The notes under the pieces were generated by a model, which was not told the origin of the DNA, did not search any database, and worked only from the letters and a program-made list of their open reading frames with translations. From the NCBI GenBank assembly GCA_016234425.1, contig JACRCA010000027.1:1-7609 (forward strand): a DNA stretch of 7,609 nucleotides. The letters are read 5' to 3'. The stretch's first letter is position 1; each line of letters starts with the position of its first letter. This document shows positions 1-5,200 of the stretch, in pieces. Source of the stretch: Deltaproteobacteria bacterium (GTDB lineage Bacteria > Desulfobacterota > SM23-61). The position numbers and the translations under genes were made by a program.

Positions 1-183
1 CTTTTTAGCAGTTCTATGCTTTTGGTTGATCCCCCAATATAAGTAGACTCCTGATTCGTCTATCTTCCTGTTCTTAGGGGAATTAGACGTCGATAACTAC
101 ATAATATTAATAATCACCATGGTGTGAGAAGAATGGGGTGAAACCTGTATTTTAAGAGGAAAAGAACAGTATCTTGATGTGCC

Positions 184-1848
184 CTACTCCAGATACGCTC
201 CTTTATCAGCGCTGGTGGCGTGTTTGGCGAAATAGGCCAACCAGCCGTGGGTGACTTTCGGCTGAGGAGGCTTCCAGGAAGTCTTCCTTTTGTTGATCTC
301 CCCGTCGCTCAATTCTACATTTAAGCGCCGGGCTGGTATGTCGATATCGATGATGTCTCCATCGCGGAGTACCCCAATAGGCCCTCCCACCATGGCTTCT
401 GGCGAGAGGTGTCCGATGCAGGGCCCTCCAGACGTTCCGGAGAACCTCCCATCTGTCACCAGAGCGACTGATTTGTCCAGGCCCATTTCCACGATCAGGT
501 AGGTGGTCATGACCATCTCCCGCATGCCTGGCCCACCTCTGGGTCCTTCGTAGCGGATGACTAAAACTTCCCCTTCTTTCACCTTTCCGGCAAGCAGCGC
601 ATCGATGCAATCCTCTTCCTGCTCAAATACACGCGCTGGCCCACGGTGCTTCTGCATCTCCCGGCTAACGGCAGTCTGCTTGACCACGGAAATGCCCAGG
701 TTGCCCTTTAAGATGGCGAAGCCTCCTTCTTTGCTCCTGGGGTTGCTGAGGGGTCGGATCACTTCCGGATCCCGAATTTCAGCTTCCGCCAGATTTTGGG
801 CCAGGGTTTGGCCGCTGGCAGTCATGACCCGGGTATCCAAAAGGCTCTGCATGGATTTCATGACCGCCTGAAGGCCGCCGGCGCGGGAAAAATCCTCCAT
901 TAGATAATTTGGGTGGGAAGGCTTGATCTCCATGATGGAAGGCGTCTGGCGGCTGATGCGGTCAAAATCATCCAGAGTAAAGGAGTATCCCAACTCGTGA
1001 GCGAAGGCCGGGAAATGGATGGCCAGGTTGGTAGAACCACTTGTGGCGCAGGCAACTTTGACTAAATTCTGGAAAGCAGCTTCCGTCATGATGTCCCTGG
1101 CGCGAAGATCGTTCTTCACGTGCTCCATGATTTTTCGCCCGGCCTCCTCAGCCAGCCGCTCCAGAGCCGCATCCGTAGCGCAAAGGCCGGAATTTCCGGG
1201 GAGAGAGAGGCCAAAGGCCTCTGCGGCAATGCCCATGCTGTTGGCGGTTCCCATCACACAGCAAGCCCCGGGGCCGGGGCAGGCGCAGCTTTCCACCACG
1301 TTCAATTCCTCCCGCGAAATCCTGCCCTGCTTGTGCAGGACGAAATACTTACCCATGGAAGAGATGTCCAGCCGATCTTCTTTGTAGTGTCCCACGGGCA
1401 TCCAGCCACCAGTAACTAACACGGTGGGCAGGTTACAGCGGGCGGCGGCGATGATCAGGCCGGGAATGATCTTGTCGCAGGTTCCGATCATCACCGCAGC
1501 ATCATAACTGGCGTGCTCGATCATCATTTCCACGGAAGATGCGATCAGGTCGCGGCTGGGAAGGAGATATTTAAAACCTACATTCCCAGCACCCTGTCCA
1601 TCACAGGGCGCCATGACGTTAAAAATCGTGGCCATGCCGCCAGCTTCCTGAACCCCTCGCTTAACGGCTTGGGCGATGCGGTCCAAGTGATAAGACCCGG
1701 GAAGAATTTCGTTCCACGTGTTGGCAATGGCCACCAATGGTTTCTCCAGGTCCCGGTCCGTGAAACCCATGGCTTTGAACAATGCTCGGCGGATGTAATA
1801 TTGCGGTACATCCGGACTCAAGCCTTTGCTTCTCAGATTGGAGTCCAT
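184..1848 (-). CDS. ilvD: Dihydroxy-acid dehydratase family protein (IlvD/Edd family)
   Basis: Family: Fe-S dehydratases. The classic member converts 2,3-dihydroxy-isovalerate and 2,3-dihydroxy-3-methylvalerate to the 2-oxo acids in valine/isoleucine synthesis; relatives dehydrate sugar acids. Seen, numbered from the chosen start (554 aa, normal for the family): LPSRDLIASSVE near 95-107; C124-D125-K126 followed by IIPG (Fe-S Cys, Mg ligand and the Lys carboxylated in the family); ACPGPGAC with the second cluster Cys at 196, then GTANSM; VIRYEGPRGGPGM; DGRFSG with the catalytic Ser near 470; and the C-terminal SADKGA. The position that is Cys in [2Fe-2S] members (PCN-H) is Gly here (P50-G51-S-Y-H), as in E. 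coli IlvD, so a [4Fe-4S] type is inferred. Start: the frame is open to an ATG at 1869, but the ATG at 1846-1848 has GGAGG at 1854-1858 five bases ahead and is preferred. It lies 66 bp after the response regulator with no other ilv gene nearby. A branched-chain role is likely but a sugar-acid substrate is not excluded. Confidence 0.85.
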   Translation of the reverse strand: MDSNLRSKGLSPDVPQYYIRRALFKAMGFTDRDLEKPLVAIANTWNEILPGSYHLDRIAQAVKRGVQEAGGMATIFNVMAPCDGQGAGNVGFKYLLPSRDLIASSVEMMIEHASYDAAVMIGTCDKIIPGLIIAAARCNLPTVLVTGGWMPVGHYKEDRLDISSMGKYFVLHKQGRISREELNVVESCACPGPGACCVMGTANSMGIAAEAFGLSLPGNSGLCATDAALERLAEEAGRKIMEHVKNDLRARDIMTEAAFQNLVKVACATSGSTNLAIHFPAFAHELGYSFTLDDFDRISRQTPSIMEIKPSHPNYLMEDFSRAGGLQAVMKSMQSLLDTRVMTASGQTLAQNLAEAEIRDPEVIRPLSNPRSKEGGFAILKGNLGISVVKQTAVSREMQKHRGPARVFEQEEDCIDALLAGKVKEGEVLVIRYEGPRGGPGMREMVMTTYLIVEMGLDKSVALVTDGRFSGTSGGPCIGHLSPEAMVGGPIGVLRDGDIIDIDIPARRLNVELSDGEINKRKTSWKPPQPKVTHGWLAYFAKHATSADKGAYLE

Positions 1849-1914
1849 CTCTCCCTCCAGTTTGGGCATTCATTCACCGCAGAGCGCGCCAAGGAAAAAA
1901 GTGTTGAAGAAAGA

Positions 1915-2322
1915 TCATTTTTTGAGCAGATTCTTGACTTTCTCCAGGAGCACCTGGGGGCGAATGGGCTTCTCTACAAAGTCATCCACGGGTAAAAAGT
2001 CACCATCAGTCTTGGTGGAGAACTTCATGTGCTTCTTTTCTACGATGGCTGTAAGTATCAAGATGGGAATCTTGGAGTATGGCGCGTACTCAGATTTGGG
2101 GTCCGGGTTGCGCAGCTGGTAGGACACCTGGAACCCTTCGGTGATGGTGTCCATCATCACGTCCAGGATGATCAGGTCTGGGTTTACGGCTTTGACCTGC
2201 CTCAGGCACTCTGTGCCATTGGCTGCCGCATAAACTTTATAATTATTCGCCTCCAAAGTCATCTTCATAGCTTCCACGATGTCTGGATCATCGTCAACGA
2301 TCAAAATCTTCGCTTCTTCCAT
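1915..2322 (-). CDS. Single-domain response regulator (receiver domain only)
   Basis: This is a 135-residue CheY-like receiver with no output domain, so it presumably acts by protein-protein contact or phosphotransfer in the cytoplasm. Seen: the acidic cluster D10-D11-D12 after the ILIV strand, phospho-acceptor D54 in IILDVMMD, switch residue T91 in ILILTA, and conserved K118 in VEKP, so it should be phosphorylatable. Compared with CheY, the stretch from the phospho-Asp to the Thr is about 7 residues longer (it contains DTITEGF and a Pro/Tyr-rich segment), and the stretch from Thr to Lys is about 5 longer (KFSTKTDGDFLPVDD). The start is secure: AGGAGG at 2330-2335 is seven bases from the ATG. 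It follows hypE after 66 bp and precedes the dehydratase by 66 bp. No histidine kinase is in the window, so its partner and output are unknown. A role in sensing linked to hydrogenase genes is only suggested by position. Confidence 0.9.
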   Translation of the reverse strand: MEEAKILIVDDDPDIVEAMKMTLEANNYKVYAAANGTECLRQVKAVNPDLIILDVMMDTITEGFQVSYQLRNPDPKSEYAPYSKIPILILTAIVEKKHMKFSTKTDGDFLPVDDFVEKPIRPQVLLEKVKNLLKK

Positions 2323-2329
2323 TGGTTTC

Positions 2330-2335
2330 CCTCCT
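2330..2335 (-). promoter_or_regulatory. Strong Shine-Dalgarno of the response regulator gene
   Basis: On the minus strand AGGAGG stands seven bases before the ATG at 2320-2322. It is the strongest ribosome binding site in the window and fixes this start. It suggests the regulator is translated independently of hypE rather than by coupling. Confidence 0.8.
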
Positions 2336-2349
2336 CGAAAATTACTTTT

Positions 2350-2378
2350 TTGATAGCATACTCAAGAAATTAAATCAA
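2350..2378 (-). promoter_or_regulatory. Possible weak sigma-70 promoter before the response regulator
   Basis: In the AT-rich 66-bp gap after hypE, the minus strand reads TTGATT (2373-2378), a 17-base spacer, then TATCAA (2350-2355). Each box matches four of six consensus bases and the spacing is ideal. A transcript starting a few bases downstream would have a short leader carrying the AGGAGG site. AT-rich DNA gives such matches by chance, so the regulator and dehydratase could equally be read through from hyp. Confidence 0.3.
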
Positions 2379-2388
2379 ATGGTATTGG

Positions 2389-3423
2389 TCAACAGATCCT
2401 GGGAAGCGGCTCTCCCACAATCATGTCTACGATGCGAGTCAACCCGAGGCGGGTGCGCAGGATGACTTTCTCCCTGGGCTCCTCGCGTACCTCCCCGATG
2501 ATGGCTACATCCCTTCCTAGGCGATGAGTTTTCATCTGCTGCAGAATCATTTCAGCAACCTCTTCCGCGACCACAGCTACCAGCCTGCCTTCGTTCGCCA
2601 GGATTAGAGGGTCGAAGCCCAAAAGCTCGCACGCTCCGCGCACTTCCTCTTTAATGGGAATCCGGTCTTCATCTACCCAGATCCCCACACCTGACTGCCT
2701 GGCCAGTTCATTTAGCGTGCTGGATAAACCGCCCCGGGTGGGATCCCGCAGGCAGTGGATTTTGTAAGAAACTTCCAACATCCTGGCTACCAGATCATTC
2801 AGGGAAGCACAATCGCTCTCCAGAGAGGTGGAGAATTGTAACCCTTCCCGGGAACTCAGAATGGCCACGCCATGATCGCCGATGCTTCCGCTGAGAATCA
2901 CCCGATCCCCGGGACGGGCATAGCTTCCTGAAATATTCACCCCTTCCGGAATGAGGCCAATGCCTGCCGTGTTGATGAAGATCCCGTCAGCCCCCCCACG
3001 GTTGACTACTTTCGTGTCCCCGGTGACGATCTTTACGCCTGCCTCCGCAGCAGCCTTCTGCATGGAGGAGACGATTTTCTCCAGAGAGGAAAGGGGAAAT
3101 CCTTCCTCGATAATGAATCCCGCACTCAGAAAGAGGGGCTGGGCACCAATCATGGAAAGGTCGTTAACCGTTCCGCAAACAGCCAATTTCCCGATGTCAC
3201 CGCCAGGAAAAAATATCGGGGTAACTACGTAACTGTCCGTGGTGAAAGCCCATCTTTTCCCTTCGACCTGAAAGACCGCTCCGTCATCGAGCGGGTCGAG
3301 GAAAGGATTATGAAAAGTTCTGACAAAGAGCGAGGTTACCAACTCGTGGCTGAGTTCCCCACCGCTGCCGTGAGCTAAAAGAATTCTGTCCGTTTCCTGG
3401 AAAATTGTAGAACTCTTATTCAT
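2389..3423 (-). CDS. hypE: Hydrogenase maturation protein HypE (carbamoyl dehydratase)
   Basis: HypE accepts a carbamoyl group from HypF on its C-terminal cysteine and dehydrates it with ATP to a thiocyanate, the source of the CN ligands of the [NiFe] centre. Seen, 344 residues, a normal length: LAHGSGG near the N-terminus; DDGAVF; the TTDSYVVTPIFFPGGDIGKLAVCGTVNDL stretch typical of the PurM/AIR-synthase ATP-binding fold (positions about 60-90); VTGDTKVV; GDHGVAI; RDPTRGGL; ANEG; and the diagnostic C-terminus PRIC, with the acceptor Cys as the last residue. The frame continues upstream to 3522, but that would bury 100 bases in hypD and add sequence unlike HypE. The chosen ATG at 3421-3423 overlaps the hypD TGA as ATGA. 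There is no clear Shine-Dalgarno of its own, so translation is probably coupled to hypD. It works with HypC-HypD. Confidence 0.97.
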   Translation of the reverse strand: MNKSSTIFQETDRILLAHGSGGELSHELVTSLFVRTFHNPFLDPLDDGAVFQVEGKRWAFTTDSYVVTPIFFPGGDIGKLAVCGTVNDLSMIGAQPLFLSAGFIIEEGFPLSSLEKIVSSMQKAAAEAGVKIVTGDTKVVNRGGADGIFINTAGIGLIPEGVNISGSYARPGDRVILSGSIGDHGVAILSSREGLQFSTSLESDCASLNDLVARMLEVSYKIHCLRDPTRGGLSSTLNELARQSGVGIWVDEDRIPIKEEVRGACELLGFDPLILANEGRLVAVVAEEVAEMILQQMKTHRLGRDVAIIGEVREEPREKVILRTRLGLTRIVDMIVGEPLPRIC

Positions 3424-4502
3424 GAACCATACTTGTAGGCTGCGGCGCATGATCCTTCGAAAGAGACCATGCAAGGGCCCACGGGGCTCTGGGGTGTGCA
3501 GACCGTAGCGAACAGGGCGCATCCCTCAGGACGAATGGCCCCCCGGAGAACATCGCCACAGCGGCATCCCTTTGCTTCCTTGGCTGAGGGAATCGGAATG
3601 TCGAAAACCCGGGAAGCATCGAGGTCGGCCAACTCTTCCCGCAAAGCCAAACCCGTTCCCTCGATCCAACCAAGGCCACGCCATTCCACGTCTGCAGGCT
3701 GGAAAACCCGGTCCATCACTTCCAGAGCCCTGGGATTCCCGTCGGGTTTCACCCCCCGCCGGTATTGGATCTCCACTAATGGCCGGCGATTCCCCAACTG
3801 TCGCACCAGCATCAGCACAGACTGAAGAATATCCAGGGGCTCGAAGCCGGATATAACGCAGGCTAGGCCATACTGCTCAGGTATGAATTCATATGGCCGG
3901 CTACCGATGATCGCGCTCACATGGCCCGGAAGCAAGAACCCATCCAGTTTAATCTCTCCCAAGTTGAGCAAAGCTTTCAGGGCTTTCGGCACTATTTTAT
4001 GCGCCGAGAAAACAAAAAAATTTTTAATCCCTCGACTTCTTGCTTCCAGGGCTGTTGCCGCTACAGCCGGGGCGGTAGTCTCGAATCCTACACCGAGGAA
4101 GATGATATTGATCTGGGGGTTTTCTTCCGCTATCCTCAGCCCATCCAGGGGAGAATAAACCACCCGCACATCTCGGCCGGCCGCTCTTTCCAAAGCCAGG
4201 CTGGAATCAGAGCCGGGGACGCGCACCATGTCCCCAAAAGTGGCCACTGCGGCGCCCGGGATCCGGGTCATAGAAATAGCCCTATCCAAGTCTCCGTTGG
4301 AGGTCACGCATACCGGACAGCCAGGCCCAGAGATAAGCTCGATCGTCTCCGGAAGCGCTTGGCGCAACCCGTATCGGGCAATGGAAAAGGTATGAGTGCC
4401 GCAGACTTCCATTAGTCTCACGGGTTCATTGGCTAAGCGATGGATCTCTTCGATGATGGGCCGGGCTTTTTCTCCGTCCCGGTATTCGTCGATGAACTTC
4501 AA
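3420..4502 (-). CDS. hypD: Hydrogenase maturation protein HypD (Fe-S scaffold)
   Basis: HypD is the iron-sulfur scaffold that, with HypC, assembles Fe(CN)2CO before insertion into the hydrogenase large subunit. Seen, 360 residues, a normal length: C34 in MEVCGTHT; the family signature GPGCPVC with C62 and C65, matching the essential E. coli Cys 41, 69 and 72; VYSPLDGLRIAEENP; GFETTAPA; LPGHVSAIIG; GFEPLDILQ; EWRGLG; and a C-terminal Cys-rich part (KGCRCGDVL, GCALFATVC, GSCAAAY) that supplies the 4Fe-4S ligands. The start is TTG at 4500-4502. A TGA at 4515-4517 in the same frame closes the frame upstream, the next ATG is only at residue 31, and GGAG (4508-4511) sits five bases before the TTG. 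Its stop overlaps the hypE start by four bases. The gap to hypC holds a palindromic repeat. Confidence 0.97.
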   Translation of the reverse strand: MKFIDEYRDGEKARPIIEEIHRLANEPVRLMEVCGTHTFSIARYGLRQALPETIELISGPGCPVCVTSNGDLDRAISMTRIPGAAVATFGDMVRVPGSDSSLALERAAGRDVRVVYSPLDGLRIAEENPQINIIFLGVGFETTAPAVAATALEARSRGIKNFFVFSAHKIVPKALKALLNLGEIKLDGFLLPGHVSAIIGSRPYEFIPEQYGLACVISGFEPLDILQSVLMLVRQLGNRRPLVEIQYRRGVKPDGNPRALEVMDRVFQPADVEWRGLGWIEGTGLALREELADLDASRVFDIPIPSAKEAKGCRCGDVLRGAIRPEGCALFATVCTPQSPVGPCMVSFEGSCAAAYKYGS

Positions 4503-4507
4503 ATGTT

Positions 4508-4511
4508 CTCC
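4508..4511 (-). promoter_or_regulatory. Shine-Dalgarno deciding the TTG start of hypD
   Basis: GGAG on the minus strand lies five bases ahead of the TTG at 4500-4502. An out-of-frame ATG overlaps this site and reaches a stop after three codons (ATG GAG AAC ATT TGA), so it cannot be the hypD start. It could slightly compete for initiation. Confidence 0.65.
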
Positions 4512-4584
4512 ATATCAGGGTTCAAGTGAAAAAGGCAATTTCGGGTAACCAATTCCAAGTTATAGGGAACGCCCCAATAAAGTA

Positions 4585-4648
4585 GTCATTGCGAGGAGCG
4601 AAGCGACGCGGCAATCCCCTGAGATTGCTTCACTTCGTTCGCAATGAC
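4585..4648. repeat. Palindromic REP-like repeat in the hypC-hypD gap
   Basis: A 64-bp imperfect palindrome with perfect 10-base outer arms GTCATTGCGA (4585-4594) and TCGCAATGAC (4639-4648). Inside are inner arms GCAATC (4611-4616) and GATTGC (4622-4627), plus GCGAAGCGA-type sequence. Transcribed from either strand it would fold into a long stem. It resembles the GTCATTGCGAG-type intergenic repeat scattered through many environmental bacterial genomes. It sits between hypC and hypD, where it could stabilise or partly terminate the transcript. A second partial copy begins at 7580. Confidence 0.8.
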
Positions 4649-4729
4649 CTTCCATCATAATGTCAACTTATTTAAGCCATTCACTATAAAAACTTCCATG
4701 GGAAAAATCAAACCGCCCTGACCCCCGTT

Positions 4730-4954
4730 TTACTTAGTTTCCAGAGCATCGAGTTCCTCGAACAGCTTCATGGTCTGCTGCGCCTCCTGTTCATCGAGGA
4801 TTTGAATGGCGAAGCCGGCGTGAACCAGCACATAATCATCCTTTTTTACCTCCGGGGTCAATTGCACGCTGACTTTTCGCGACACTCCCCCGACCTCCAC
4901 ATCGGCCATGAAGCCCTCGATGGATTTAACCCTTGCCGGAATGGCCACGCACAT
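4730..4954 (-). CDS. hypC: Hydrogenase maturation chaperone HypC
   Basis: HypC is a small cytoplasmic chaperone that binds HypD and the hydrogenase large-subunit precursor and carries the iron unit through its N-terminal cysteine. Seen, 74 residues, typical of the HypC/HybG/HupF family: the N-terminus MCVAIPARV with the essential C2, a beta-rich core (DVEVGGVSRKVSVQL), and the family signature DDYVLVHAGFAIQILDEQEAQQT near 44-66. The frame extends upstream to 5005, but Cys must be residue 2, and AAGGA (4961-4965) stands six bases before the ATG at 4952-4954, so the shorter start is right. The upstream extension would read through a repeat element. It is separated from hypF by 245 bp and from hypD by 227 bp, unusually wide for hyp genes. 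Confidence 0.96.
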   Translation of the reverse strand: MCVAIPARVKSIEGFMADVEVGGVSRKVSVQLTPEVKKDDYVLVHAGFAIQILDEQEAQQTMKLFEELDALETK

Positions 4955-4972
4955 ATGAATTCCTTCTAATTT

Positions 4973-5200
4973 CTTACCGCAGAGATCGCCGAGTGCAAGG
5001 AGCAAAGTTTAAATTCTAATCCTAAATTCTAAATCCGAATATTGCAATCCGAAACAAATCCAAAATTCCAATTCCAAAATTCAAAACTTCTTGTTTGGAT
5101 CATTCTTATTTAGAACAATGGTGATGGCTTAGGGTTTTTTGCTTAGAATTTAGTATCTCTATTTCATCTCTGAGTTCTCTGCGTCCTCTGTGGTGAATTT
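4973..5200. repeat. Nested inverted-repeat element (MITE-like) between hypF and hypC
   Basis: Outer arms: ACCGCAGAGATCGCCGAG (4976-4993) is similar, 14 of 18 bases, to the reverse complement of the right end, which reads ACCACAGAGGACGCAGAG (arm near 5177-5194). Inner arms: CTAAATTCTAA at 5022-5032 is perfectly complementary to TTAGAATTTAG at 5143-5153; a further copy TAAATTCTAA lies at 5010-5019. The AT-rich core has a direct repeat CCAAAATTC. No ORF is carried. The element starts just upstream of the hypC ribosome site and ends on the hypF stop codon, so it fills the whole gap. It could be a miniature mobile element or a fold-back regulatory spacer; the precise borders are inferred. Confidence 0.6.

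Noticed and set aside
110..135. CACCATGGTG palindrome after the dehydratase, considered as a terminator
   Set aside because: It is a short loopless palindrome with no following T run on the minus strand, so it does not qualify as an intrinsic terminator.
3424..3522. Longer HypE with a 33-residue N-terminal extension
   Set aside because: It overlaps hypD by about 100 bases, has an Arg-rich sequence unlike HypE, and the ATGA overlap start gives the normal family N-terminus.
3883..4415. Overlapping plus-strand frames inside hypD, and similar frames inside hypF and the dehydratase
   Set aside because: They are antisense shadows of well-supported conserved genes, with low-complexity Arg/Ser/Pro-rich translations and no recognisable domain.
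4955..5005. Longer HypC beginning at 5005
   Set aside because: The essential Cys must follow the initiator Met, a good ribosome site serves the inner ATG, and the extension translates a repeat arm.
4973..5200. CRISPR array or tandem-repeat locus
   Set aside because: The repeated units are inverted arms and short AT-rich words, not regularly spaced direct repeats with unique spacers.
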